Assembly (NCBI GenBank): GCA_934622035.1
Contig: CAKTVG010000019.1
Coordinates: 1-52,247, forward strand
DNA length: 52,247 nucleotides
From: an uncultured Oscillospiraceae bacterium
GTDB lineage: Bacteria; Bacillota; Clostridia; Oscillospirales; Oscillospiraceae
Direction: 5' to 3'
A program made the position numbers and the translations under genes. The notes beneath the pieces were generated by a model, which ran no database searches, had not been told where the DNA came from, and worked only from the letters and a program-made list of their open reading frames with translations. Shown here one piece after another: positions 8,961 through 17,363 of this stretch; the first letter of the stretch is position 1, and each line of letters begins with the position of its first letter.

Positions 8961-10298
8961 TTATCCTTTGTTTTTCAGCAGCTCCAGCACGCGCTCCATG
9001 CGCATGCCGCGGCTGCCCTTAACGAGCAGAACGTCGCCCGGACGCAGCGTCTGGCGCAGCTCCTGCGCCAGGTCCTCGTGCGTCTGGTACTGTTTTGCAG
9101 GAATCCCCTTTGCTCCCGCAACGTACTGCTCACTGTTTTCCCCGTAGGCAAACAGCAGATCCGCAGCCTGTGCTGCGGCCTTGCCGGCCTCAAAATGCGC
9201 TTGCGGCGCGTGTGCACCAAGCTCCAGCATTCCGCCGAGCACGGCGATGCGGCGTCCCTGCGTCTTTCTGCCGTGCAGCACGGCAAGAGCCGCGCGCATG
9301 GACTCCGGGCCTGCATTGTAGCAGTCCTCAATCACGGTCACGCCGTCGAGCGTGTAAATTTTCTGGCGCATGCCGGTGTTATGGAAGCCCGCAAGGCCGG
9401 ACTGAATCCGATCGACGGGCACGCCCAGCTGCAAGCCAACGGCTATCGCCGCCAGCGCATTGCGCACATTGTGCTCGCCCGGCACCGGCAGCTCCACCGG
9501 GAAGCTTCTCCCCTGCGCCAGCGCGGTAAAGCGCACGGCTTCGTCGCCGGGCTGAATCTCCACCGCGCGAACATCGCAGTCCTCGAACAGGCCGAAGCGA
9601 ACCGCCTCGCGCCCGACCGTTTGCAGCATATCGTCGTCCCCGTTGAAAATTGCCGTTCCGCCGGGGCGCAGCCCCTCGAGGATTTCCAGCTTCGCTTGCA
9701 GGATTCCCTCTCGAGAGCCGAGATTTTCAATGTGCATCGTGCCGATGTTCGTAATGACGGCAATATCCGGCTGGGCAATGCGCGTCAGAACGGACAGCTC
9801 GCCAAAGTGGTTCATACCCATCTCCAGCACCGCCGCCTCGCAGTCCTCCGCCAGTCCGAGAACCGTCACGGGAAGGCCTAAACCGTTATTGAAATTCTCC
9901 GCCGTTTTTTCCGTGCGGAACGTCGTGGACAGGACGGCGGCAATCATTTCCTTTGTCGTCGTCTTGCCGACGCTGCCCGTAATACCGATACATTTGAGCG
10001 GCAGGCTTTCACGATAGCGCGCGGCAATGCTTTGCAGCGCCGTGACCGTATCCTGCACATAAATCGCCGGGATATCCTGATCCAGCGCTTTGCTTGCCAG
10101 AACCGCTGCCGCTCCCTTCTCCATCGCGCCGCGGGCAAAGTCATGCCCGTCTCTCGCGCCGGTGATTGCCACGAACAGCTCCCCCGGCTGCAAGCGCCGG
10201 GTGTCAAAATTTGCACCGCGGAACGTCCGTTCCGCAAATTCCGGTGCGACGCTTCCGCCGCACCACTGCGCAGCCTGTGCCAGCGTTATTTCCCGCAT
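8961..10298 (-). CDS. murF: UDP-MurNAc-tripeptide-D-Ala-D-Ala ligase MurF
   Basis: ATP-dependent cytosolic ligase that completes the UDP-MurNAc-pentapeptide. The 445 residues have the Mur ligase three-domain plan: N-terminal UDP-sugar domain with FDTRRLQPGELFVA, P-loop GITGSVGKTTT at 105-115 with the GMNHFGE stretch in the ATPase domain, and a C-terminal domain with ED-YNAGPESM. The start overlaps the end of murE by 13 bases, indicating coupling. Confidence 0.95.
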   Translation of the reverse strand: MREITLAQAAQWCGGSVAPEFAERTFRGANFDTRRLQPGELFVAITGARDGHDFARGAMEKGAAAVLASKALDQDIPAIYVQDTVTALQSIAARYRESLPLKCIGITGSVGKTTTKEMIAAVLSTTFRTEKTAENFNNGLGLPVTVLGLAEDCEAAVLEMGMNHFGELSVLTRIAQPDIAVITNIGTMHIENLGSREGILQAKLEILEGLRPGGTAIFNGDDDMLQTVGREAVRFGLFEDCDVRAVEIQPGDEAVRFTALAQGRSFPVELPVPGEHNVRNALAAIAVGLQLGVPVDRIQSGLAGFHNTGMRQKIYTLDGVTVIEDCYNAGPESMRAALAVLHGRKTQGRRIAVLGGMLELGAHAPQAHFEAGKAAAQAADLLFAYGENSEQYVAGAKGIPAKQYQTHEDLAQELRQTLRPGDVLLVKGSRGMRMERVLELLKNKG

Positions 10299-11728
10299 AG
10301 TGCAGCCGCAACCTCCTCGCGTTCATCCAGATGAACCTTGTTTGTGCCGAGAATCTGATAGGTTTCGTGTCCCTTCCCGGCCAATAATATCATATCATAT
10401 TTTCTCGCGCAGCGCAATGCCACTCTGATCGCTCTGCGGCGGTCTTCCTCTACAACATACGGCGTTTTTGTATCGTTTATGCCAAAGAGGATATCACGGA
10501 TGATAGACATCGGTTCCTCCGTGCGCGGATTGTCTGAGGTAACGATGACAAAGTCCGCATATTTCACGGCGATTTCGCCCATGATGGGCCGCTTGGTGCG
10601 ATCGCGGTCACCGCCGCAGCCGAAGACGAGAATGACGCGTCCCTTGCAGTAATCCTTCACGGAACGCAGGAGATTTTCCAGCCCGTCCGGTGTGTGCGCA
10701 TAGTCGATCAGGACGGTATAGGGCTTACCGGGAGTCGGCACAACCTCCACCCTGCCCTTGACCCCCTTCGCCTTTGCCAGCGCCTGCGCAGCATCCTCCA
10801 GAGAAACGCCGAGCTGCCGGGCAATGCCCAGCGCGACGAGCGCGTTGCTGACCGTAAAGCGGCCGGGAATGCCGAGGCGCACCTGCGCCGTCCGTTCTCC
10901 CTCCCGTACCAGCATTGCAATGTGGTCGGAGGCAAGCTCGATGCTCTCACCGCGCAGAGAGGCCTCGCCCGTGCCGACGGTATAGACGCCGCAGGCAGCA
11001 TCGGCAATCATCTTCTCCGCCGTCGGGTCGTCCGTATTGAATACGCCCCGTTCGCAGATTCCGAAGAGCTTTGCCTTGGCTTTTCGGTACTCCTCCATGG
11101 TCTTGTGGAAGTCAAGATGGTCCTCCGTCAAATTGGTAAAGGCGCCGACCTGAAAGCGAATGCCGTCCACGCGGTGCAGCGCCAGCGCGTGAGAGGAAAC
11201 CTCCATCACCACGTGCGTACAGCCTGCGTCCCGCATCTGTGCAAGCAGGCCCTGGAGGGCAAAGCTCTCCGGCGTGGTGCGCTCCGTCGGCAGAACCGCG
11301 TCGCCGATCATATTCTGAATCGTGCCGATCAGGCCGACGTTCGCACCGCAGCAGCTCTCCAACAGCTGCTTGACCAGCCAGGTCACGGAGGTCTTGCCGT
11401 TCGTGCCGGTCACGCCGACCATCTTCATGGCGGCCGCCGGATTTCCATACCAGTTCACGCCCAGCTGCGCCAGCGCCGCGCGTGCAGAAGCCGTCTGCAC
11501 CCAGGGCACGCTCTGCGGCATGTCGTGCTCACAGAGCACCGCCGCCGCGCCGCGGGCAATGGCCGCCGGGATATATTTGTGTCCGTCCGTGGCATAGCCG
11601 GAGACCGCGACGAAGAGGTCGCCCGGCCGCGTCGTGCGGGAGTCGTAGCTCACGCCGGTGATTTCAAGCGCTCCGTCTGCATTCTGCGCGGAAACCTGCA
11701 CGCCGGACAGCAATTCCTGTAATTTCAT
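10286..11728 (-). CDS. murE: UDP-MurNAc-dipeptide:meso-DAP ligase MurE
   Basis: Adds the third amino acid to the peptidoglycan stem. It is 480 residues from ATG 11728; in-frame codons up to 11791 lie inside the previous gene. P-loop GVTGTNGKT is at 105-113. The substrate-selecting motif reads DNPR (399-402) followed by TEEP, the form associated with meso-diaminopimelate rather than lysine. The organism therefore probably has DAP-type peptidoglycan. It is spaced 10 bases after the PBP gene. Confidence 0.96.
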   Translation of the reverse strand: MKLQELLSGVQVSAQNADGALEITGVSYDSRTTRPGDLFVAVSGYATDGHKYIPAAIARGAAAVLCEHDMPQSVPWVQTASARAALAQLGVNWYGNPAAAMKMVGVTGTNGKTSVTWLVKQLLESCCGANVGLIGTIQNMIGDAVLPTERTTPESFALQGLLAQMRDAGCTHVVMEVSSHALALHRVDGIRFQVGAFTNLTEDHLDFHKTMEEYRKAKAKLFGICERGVFNTDDPTAEKMIADAACGVYTVGTGEASLRGESIELASDHIAMLVREGERTAQVRLGIPGRFTVSNALVALGIARQLGVSLEDAAQALAKAKGVKGRVEVVPTPGKPYTVLIDYAHTPDGLENLLRSVKDYCKGRVILVFGCGGDRDRTKRPIMGEIAVKYADFVIVTSDNPRTEEPMSIIRDILFGINDTKTPYVVEEDRRRAIRVALRCARKYDMILLAGKGHETYQILGTNKVHLDEREEVAAALCGK

Positions 11729-11738
11729 TTGTCTGCAC

Positions 11739-14102
11739 CTACCCTTGTGCCGTTGTATCCGTTGCCGTTGTGTCAATAAATGTGACGACAATCATCGTGC
11801 CGCGCGCCACCTGCACGCCGGGATCGATATCCTGCTGCGAGGCAACGACATAGTACGCCGAGGAATCCACGCCCTTCACCTGTAGATACAGTCCCAGATC
11901 CGCAAGCGTCTGATTTGCCTCATATACCGTCATTCCGCTCAGATTGGGCACGGTGACCTGATCCGTCGGCATGGAGTCGTCGGTGTATAGCAGCACCGTA
12001 GAATTGCCGGGCAGCTCGCGCCCATGCGCAGGAATCTGGCTGACAATCTTGTCGCCGTCGCCGATGATGCGGTAATTCAGATAGACCTCCGACAGACGGC
12101 TTGCCGCCTCGCTTTCGGTCAGGCCGGTCACATTCGGCATCCGCACCGCCACGCGGGACATATCCTCTTCGGAGTATTCGCCCTCTACGCCGAGATACGG
12201 CAGAATATCCTCAAAAATCGCGGCAACCGTGGGTGCGCCCATCTGGCCGCCGGAGATGTAATAGCCGGAGCTGCTGCTCGGCGTATCCAGCGCGACAAGC
12301 ACGACATATTTCGGATCATCCATCGGCGCAATTCCGACAAAGGAGACGATCTTATCGCGTGTCTGGTTCCCGTTTTCGTCGGTCTGGTCGGTTTTTTCCG
12401 CCGTACCGGTCTTGCCGCCAATACGGTATCCGACAACCTGCGCATTTTTCGCCGTGCCCTCGGTCACGACGGACTCGATGAGCTGGCACATGATTTTAGA
12501 GGTTTCCTCGGAGATCACCTGCCGGACAACCGTCCGGGAATTCTTCTGGACGATGTTTCCCTCGCTGTCGAGCACTTCGGAGACGACATGCGGCTCAAGC
12601 AGATAGCCGCCGTTGACCACCGCAGCAATCGCGCGGACGAGCTGAATGGGCGTCGGCTTGACCGTCTGACCGAAGGAGGTGGAGATCAGATAGGACGTGC
12701 CATAGGTAGCGTTATTTGCAAGGCGCTCCCGGCTGTGGAACAGGCCGCTGGCCTCGCCGGGCAGGTCGATTCCCGTCTGCTCCATCAGACCGAAGGCGCG
12801 GCAGTAGTTATAGAGCGTCTCGCCGCCCGTCAACAGGCCGATGTGCGCAAAGGCGATGTTGCAGGAATTTTGCAGTGCCTCGGCGGTCGTCTCGGCGCCG
12901 TGGCCCGCAAGCCGCCAGCAGGACAGAATCTGCGAGCGGCCCTCGAACTTCTCTGCGCCGCCGCAGTAAAACTGGTCATTCAGCGTAACCGCACCGCAGT
13001 CCAGCGCCGAGGCCAGGGTGATGATCTTAAACGTGGAGCCGGGCTCATAGCCGTCGGAAACACAGCGGTTACGCCACTGCTTCAGACGTGCCGCCGCAAC
13101 GGCGCTGTTGTATGCCTCAAAGGCCGCCGTACGCTCCGCGCTGCCTTCCGGAAGCTTGGCCGCCTCCTCGTAGAGCCTTGTCACCTCGTCGTTGGTTGCG
13201 GTATCGTTGATTTCCAGATAGTTATTCGGGTCGTAGCTGCCCAGCGTGGACATGGCGACAATGTCGCCGGTATTGACGTCCATTACAATGCCGAACGCGC
13301 CGTTTTTCACATCGTAGCGGTCGATGGCATCCTGAAGCTGCTTTTCCAGATAATACTGTACTGTGGTATCGATCGTCAGAACCACGCTGTCGCCGTCGGA
13401 GGCCTGATAGTATTTCTCGAAAGAATAGAGCATTTCGGTCTCGTTGTTGCCCTTGGTCGTAATGACCGCACCGGCCGTTCCCTCGAGATAGCTGTTGTAA
13501 TAGGATTCCAGTCCTTCGGAGCCGACGTTCTCCGTGTTTGTAAAGCCAAGAAGCTGCGCTGCAAGCGTTCCGTAGGGATAGTAGCGCATGGAGTCCGGCT
13601 CCAGATGCACGCCGATTATTTTATTCTCGCTGATATACTGGCGCACCTGATCGCAGACATCCTGCGCCTGACGGCGGCGCAGCATTTTGTAGCGGTACTG
13701 CGTATCTCCCGCCTGTCCCTTGATCCAGCTCGGCTCCAGGTCGAGAATCCGGCCGAGGTTTTCTGCCAGCGCGTCAATATCAACCTTGTTCTGCTCCAGC
13801 TCCAGGGGGTCGAGGAAAATGTTCTCCACGCTTGAGGACGCAGCCAAAACGTTCATGTTCCGGTCGTAGATCGTACCGCGCGAGGCAGTCACGCTGGTGC
13901 TTCTGGTCTGGTTGCGGATGGCCTTTTCCTCGTATTTATCATGGTCGATCAGCATCAGCTTGACCAGCATCGCGCCAAGGGCGCAGAACGCCAGAATACC
14001 GAGGCAGATCATCATGGCGAAAATTCCCTTGCGAACATAGGTCGCCGGGATTTCCGGATTCTTTTTTCGTCTTTTATGGTAACGCACATCGCGCTGCTTC
14101 AT
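11739..14102 (-). CDS. Class B penicillin-binding protein with PASTA domains (FtsI/SpoVD type)
   Basis: A peptidoglycan D,D-transpeptidase anchored in the membrane. It is 787 residues from ATG 14102; the long upstream in-frame extension lacks a ribosome site. Order: basic cytoplasmic tail (1-25), one transmembrane helix (about 27-52), PBP dimerisation domain with the RGTIYDRN motif, and a transpeptidase domain with S356TFK, S413CN and K564TG. Two PASTA domains follow (MPNVTGLTESEA and VPNLSGMTVYEA starts). One such gene here may cover both vegetative FtsI and sporulation SpoVD roles; the two cannot be separated by sequence alone. Confidence 0.93.
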   Translation of the reverse strand: MKQRDVRYHKRRKKNPEIPATYVRKGIFAMMICLGILAFCALGAMLVKLMLIDHDKYEEKAIRNQTRSTSVTASRGTIYDRNMNVLAASSSVENIFLDPLELEQNKVDIDALAENLGRILDLEPSWIKGQAGDTQYRYKMLRRRQAQDVCDQVRQYISENKIIGVHLEPDSMRYYPYGTLAAQLLGFTNTENVGSEGLESYYNSYLEGTAGAVITTKGNNETEMLYSFEKYYQASDGDSVVLTIDTTVQYYLEKQLQDAIDRYDVKNGAFGIVMDVNTGDIVAMSTLGSYDPNNYLEINDTATNDEVTRLYEEAAKLPEGSAERTAAFEAYNSAVAAARLKQWRNRCVSDGYEPGSTFKIITLASALDCGAVTLNDQFYCGGAEKFEGRSQILSCWRLAGHGAETTAEALQNSCNIAFAHIGLLTGGETLYNYCRAFGLMEQTGIDLPGEASGLFHSRERLANNATYGTSYLISTSFGQTVKPTPIQLVRAIAAVVNGGYLLEPHVVSEVLDSEGNIVQKNSRTVVRQVISEETSKIMCQLIESVVTEGTAKNAQVVGYRIGGKTGTAEKTDQTDENGNQTRDKIVSFVGIAPMDDPKYVVLVALDTPSSSSGYYISGGQMGAPTVAAIFEDILPYLGVEGEYSEEDMSRVAVRMPNVTGLTESEAASRLSEVYLNYRIIGDGDKIVSQIPAHGRELPGNSTVLLYTDDSMPTDQVTVPNLSGMTVYEANQTLADLGLYLQVKGVDSSAYYVVASQQDIDPGVQVARGTMIVVTFIDTTATDTTAQG

Positions 14103-14197
14103 CGCTTTGCACCCTTCCGTGGAAATCACACAATTCAAAAACATGGGCGGCAATTCAGCTTCACCGTCCATGTCTTTTTCACACTATATGCTGCGGC

Positions 14198-14716
14198 TCA
14201 GGAGAAATATTCCACTGCATCAGAGAAGACGCTGCGGAAGGATTCAAAGGCCCGCTGGAAGATATTCTGCTCCTTCGGCGCGGTGTAAACCTCCGCCGTG
14301 TCGTCTGACTGCACCTGCACGTAGACGATCTGTGAAGGGCCGGGCTTGCGCATGTTCAGCTCCTTGGCTCGCTTTTCGATTTTTTCCAGATCCAGTGCGC
14401 CCTCGTACTGCGACTGAAGCCGCGCCTGCTCCTCGTTCAGGTCTGCCAGCTGCGTTTCCAGCTCGCCGACCTGGCTTTTCGCCTCATACAGCCGCACATA
14501 GCTGAACACGACGAGAAAGAGCATCACGCAGGCCATTGCTCCTCCCAACAGGGCGAAGGGGGAAAACGCCGGCTTTGTTCTTGTCCGGCGGGCAGGCCTG
14601 CGGCGGGCAGGCGCATCGGGAAGATGCGCGGGGCGCTGCTTCGGCAGCGCATTTTGATTCGCGGCAGTATAGACGTCATAGGCCGCGGAACCGTTGGAAC
14701 GATATTTCTGTGCCAT
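14198..14716 (-). CDS. ftsL: FtsL-like septum formation initiator
   Basis: A 172-residue bitopic protein between rsmH and the PBP gene, the usual place of ftsL. It has a basic Pro/Arg-rich cytoplasmic part (1-50), one transmembrane helix (about 54-75) and a coiled coil (about 78-112, with QLADLNEEQARLQ heptads). These are followed by a DLEKIEKRAKELNMRKP segment typical of FtsL/DivIC. The C-terminal extension to 172 residues is long for FtsL. Sequence conservation in this family is low, so context carries much of the call. It has an AAAGGAG site. Confidence 0.8.
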   Translation of the reverse strand: MAQKYRSNGSAAYDVYTAANQNALPKQRPAHLPDAPARRRPARRTRTKPAFSPFALLGGAMACVMLFLVVFSYVRLYEAKSQVGELETQLADLNEEQARLQSQYEGALDLEKIEKRAKELNMRKPGPSQIVYVQVQSDDTAEVYTAPKEQNIFQRAFESFRSVFSDAVEYFS

Positions 14717-14734
14717 AAGCAGGCGCTCCTTTCT

Positions 14735-15667
14735 TTACAGCTTTTCCGCCACACGCAGCTTCGCGCTACGGGCGCGGGGATTCTCCTCCAGCTCCGCAGC
14801 GCCGGAGACGATCGGCTTGCGGGTGACAAGCCGAATTTGCGGTTTTTTCCCGCAGACGCAGACCGGAAATTCCGGCGGACAGGTGCAGCCTCTGGCTGCC
14901 TGCTGCATCTCGGTTTTCACAATGCGGTCTTCCAGAGAATGGAAGGTAATCACCGCAAGGCGGCCCCGTGGATTCAGACGGCGAATCGCCGTTTTCATCA
15001 TTTTGCTGACGGACCCAAGCTCGTCGTTGACCGCAATGCGGATGGCCTGAAAGCTCCGCTTGGCAGGATGCTGCTTTTCGCGCAGCGCCTGCGGCGGCAT
15101 TGCGCCGCGGATGATATCGACCAGCTCCAGCGTGGTTTCCACGGGCTTTTTCTCCCGCGCGCGCACAATGGCGGCGGCGATCTGCGGTGCATAGCGTTCC
15201 TCGCCATAGTCAAATAAAATGCGGCGCAGCTCCTCCTGCGGCCAGGTATTGACGACCTCGCCCGCCGTCAAAGGATCGTCTCTGTCCATGCGCATATCCA
15301 GCGGCGCGTCGGCCATATAGGAAAAGCCGCGTAGCGCGTCGTCCAGCTGAGGAGAGGAAACGCCCAGGTCAAAGAGCATTCCGTCCACGCCGGGAATTCC
15401 CAGCTCGTCCAAAATGGAATCCAGCTCGGAAAAATTGGAATGCACCAGCGTAACACGCGGCAGATAAGCGGCCAGGCGCTGCCTTGCCGCCTCCAGCGCA
15501 ATGCGGTCGCGGTCCACGCCGATCAGGCGGCCCGTGGTCAGGCGCTTTACGATTTCCAGCGAGTGTCCTGCTCCGCCCAGCGTTCCGTCGAGGTAAATTC
15601 CATCCGGACGAATGGCCAGCGCCTCGATGCACTCGTCGAGCAGCACGGATTTATGATGAAATTCCAT
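14735..15667 (-). CDS. rsmH: 16S rRNA m4C1402 methyltransferase RsmH (MraW)
   Basis: N4-methylates C1402 in 16S rRNA at the ribosomal P site. The 310 residues include the N-terminal HKSVLLDECIEAL block, SAM motif LDGTLGGAGHS around 26-36, and the conserved HNFSELD-like segment VHSNFSELDSIL. The C-terminal GRLAVITFHSLEDRIVK is also present. Its ATG directly abuts the mraZ stop (TAAATG), so the pair is coupled. This is the standard second gene of dcw clusters. Confidence 0.97.
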   Translation of the reverse strand: MEFHHKSVLLDECIEALAIRPDGIYLDGTLGGAGHSLEIVKRLTTGRLIGVDRDRIALEAARQRLAAYLPRVTLVHSNFSELDSILDELGIPGVDGMLFDLGVSSPQLDDALRGFSYMADAPLDMRMDRDDPLTAGEVVNTWPQEELRRILFDYGEERYAPQIAAAIVRAREKKPVETTLELVDIIRGAMPPQALREKQHPAKRSFQAIRIAVNDELGSVSKMMKTAIRRLNPRGRLAVITFHSLEDRIVKTEMQQAARGCTCPPEFPVCVCGKKPQIRLVTRKPIVSGAAELEENPRARSAKLRVAEKL

Positions 15668-16084
15668 TTAGAACCCCAATTCTTCCATAACGGCAGCAAT
15701 GTTCTCCGGCGTGAGGTACTTCTGCTCCTCTGCCTCATAACGCTCTGCCGACCAGATTTCTGCGTGCCCCGCCTGACCGACGAAAATCACATCCTGCTTG
15801 ATTCCGGCATACTCGCGCATGGTTTCCGGCAGGAGGAAACGGCCCTGCTTATCCGGCTCGCATTTGACAACGTTTGCAAAGAAGTAGCGCATTGCGCGCA
15901 CCTTGGAGGAAGGCAGCTCATTGCAGCGATCAAGGATACGCTGCCACTCCTGCTCGGTGTAAACCGTAATGCAGGGGTCCGGCGCCTTGGCGATATAGAA
16001 CGCTGCGCCAAGCTCATCGCGCAGCTTCGAGGGAACGAACAGGCGTCCCTTCGCATCGAGCGTATGCTTGTATTTGCCGTACAT
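15668..16084 (-). CDS. mraZ: MraZ transcriptional regulator of the dcw cluster
   Basis: Ring-forming DNA-binding protein with two SpoVT/AbrB-like domains. It is 138 residues from ATG 16084. Each half shows the family signature: DAKGRLFVPSKLRDEL near the start and DKQGRFLLPETMREY in the second half. A GTG nine bases upstream is inside the ribosome site and was not chosen. It is the first dcw gene. Five direct boxes at 10-base spacing between promoter and start fit autorepression, as described for MraZ in other bacteria. Confidence 0.97.
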   Translation of the reverse strand: MYGKYKHTLDAKGRLFVPSKLRDELGAAFYIAKAPDPCITVYTEQEWQRILDRCNELPSSKVRAMRYFFANVVKCEPDKQGRFLLPETMREYAGIKQDVIFVGQAGHAEIWSAERYEAEEQKYLTPENIAAVMEELGF

Positions 16085-16089
16085 TTCCC

Positions 16090-16139
16090 TCACCTCGCTC
16101 CATTTCGCTCATTTTTCTTCCACTTTGCTCCACTGTGCT
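16090..16139 (-). promoter_or_regulatory. MraZ operator: five boxes with 10-bp period
   Basis: On the minus strand the sequence splits into 10-base units GAGCAAAGTG, GAAGAAAAAT, GAGCGAAATG and GAGCGAGGTG, giving TGGAG, TGGAA, TGAGC, TGGAG and TGAGG boxes each separated by 5 bases. This is the arrangement known for MraZ operators (TGGGN repeats, 5-base spacers). It spans roughly +1 to +45 of the predicted transcript, right for blocking transcription. Confidence 0.85.
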
Positions 16140-16142
16140 ATC

Positions 16143-16171
16143 AGTATACAATCATTCGAAAAAAATTGCAA
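16143..16171 (-). promoter_or_regulatory. Predicted dcw (mraZ) promoter
   Basis: Minus strand: -35 TTGCAA (16166-16171), 17-bp spacer, -10 TATACT (16143-16148). Start would be near 16136, just ahead of the MraZ boxes. The -35 lies at one arm of a perfect 13-bp inverted repeat (16157-16169 and 16182-16194). Confidence 0.8.
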
Positions 16172-16194
16172 CCTCTATCTCGCAATTTTTTTCG
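16157..16194. repeat. Perfect 13-bp inverted repeat over the mraZ -35 region
   Basis: The arms CGAAAAAAATTGC and GCAATTTTTTTCG flank a 12-base centre. It overlaps the -35 hexamer and spacer. It is too A+T-rich to be a clear terminator; a regulator site or an A-tract UP-like element is possible. A separate perfect 16-bp palindrome, ATATTTCCGGAAATAT, lies at 16207-16222. Confidence 0.6.
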
Positions 16195-16297
16195 TGATTT
16201 TTTTAAATATTTCCGGAAATATCTTCCAAAAATTGAATATTTGAACGTATGTTTTATTTTCGAACAGAATTGCACCTCACAGCGCCTGCCGAAATGC

Positions 16298-16326
16298 AAA
16301 AAAACACCCTGCCCAAAGGCAGGGTG
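16298..16326 (-). terminator. Intrinsic terminator after the L,D-transpeptidase gene
   Basis: A 9-bp stem CACCCTGCC/GGCAGGGTG with a 4-base loop is followed on the minus strand by seven T. It begins 24 bases past the stop codon and separates the small operon from the dcw promoter. Confidence 0.92.
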
Positions 16327-16350
16327 CAAAGTGGTGCGATATGGTAAAAA

Positions 16351-17271
16351 TCAATCGGGTCGTTCATAGCCGGTCACGAGAATGCAGGGCGATTTCTCCG
16401 GGTCGAGCCAGAGCAGGACGCGCAGCATGTCCTCTCTTAGCAGGCCGATGCAGCCGCCGGTGCCGCCCTCGCTGCAATGCAGGAAGATCGCGCAGCCGCG
16501 CCCCGGGATGGTATAGGGCGGCGTGTTATACAGCACCGCGACGGCGTAGGCATACAGCTCCGTGTAGTCCTGCAAATGTTCGCCGTCCTCGTGGTTCCAA
16601 TCCTCCAAAAGCGCCGGGTCCCCGCGCTCCTGCCAGGTATTGAAGTAGAGGGAGTCGGCGTCGCCGACCCATTCCGAATTCGGCGTCACATCCCGCCACG
16701 GCATTTTGAGTCCCTCCGGCTTCTCCGCGTTGCCGAAGGCAATTCCAAGCCCCCAAAGCCCCGCGGGCGAGCGGTAGGTAAACCGCTTCCGGTTGTGCTG
16801 AATGCCATTATAGCCGACATGGCCGTTCATTCTGCCGAGGCGCTCCGCCGGCTGCCAGCTTCCGTCCGGCTGGCGCTCATAGCAGACCGCAAGCGTCTGA
16901 ACGGCGTCCGTCTCCTGCGCGGACACCAGAAGCAGCTGGCCGCAGTTCCGCGCATCCAAATCCGCATAGGACAGTCCCTCCGCTGTCAGCCACTTTTCCA
17001 GCAGCTCCGAATTGGTGCAGCCGGCGTCGTCCGGGAACGTTGCCGCCCTCTCCGGGTCCCATGTGGCGCCGGTGTCACCGGGCTGCGGCGTGACCGGCGC
17101 GCCGGACTGCGGGATGGATTCCGGGTGCTCCGGCTCCGTGGGGAGCGGCTCTGCGGGAAGCGTCTCAGATGACTCCGCCGCGTCCGTCGCAGAAGCAAGC
17201 GGGTCTTCTATGCTTTCCTCCACAGGCAGTTCACGTTCTGCAATGGCCTTCATAATGCCGCAGGATGTCAT
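16351..17271 (-). CDS. YkuD-type L,D-transpeptidase, probable lipoprotein with frame-shifted signal sequence
   Basis: Likely forms 3-3 crosslinks or attaches molecules to peptidoglycan stems outside the membrane. The C-terminal segment has the catalytic pattern: His265 in IFLHC and Cys274 in TGGCIGL (YkuD family HX..SxGCI/R form). Residues 10-75 are a Pro/Glu/Ser-rich linker. The open frame begins at an ATG with no ribosome site, directly after an uninterrupted in-frame hydrophobic stretch (IIVAILLIFSMTSC) that looks like a lipoprotein signal but has no start. A good ATG with AAAGGAG exists at 17341 but is one base out of frame, the shift lying at a run of seven C (17321-17327). Six C would give an intact lipoprotein. 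Confidence 0.8.
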   Translation of the reverse strand: MTSCGIMKAIAERELPVEESIEDPLASATDAAESSETLPAEPLPTEPEHPESIPQSGAPVTPQPGDTGATWDPERAATFPDDAGCTNSELLEKWLTAEGLSYADLDARNCGQLLLVSAQETDAVQTLAVCYERQPDGSWQPAERLGRMNGHVGYNGIQHNRKRFTYRSPAGLWGLGIAFGNAEKPEGLKMPWRDVTPNSEWVGDADSLYFNTWQERGDPALLEDWNHEDGEHLQDYTELYAYAVAVLYNTPPYTIPGRGCAIFLHCSEGGTGGCIGLLREDMLRVLLWLDPEKSPCILVTGYERPD

Positions 17272-17363
17272 TGAAAATATCAGTAAAATAGCAACAATTA
17301 TGTAACAGATGTTCCAAAACGGGGGGGCAAAGATGCTTCATGACGTTCTCTCCTTTCAGCGGG

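Noticed and set aside
12024..13835. 603-codon plus-strand frame opposite the PBP gene
   Set aside because: Antisense shadow of a class B PBP with all active-site motifs.
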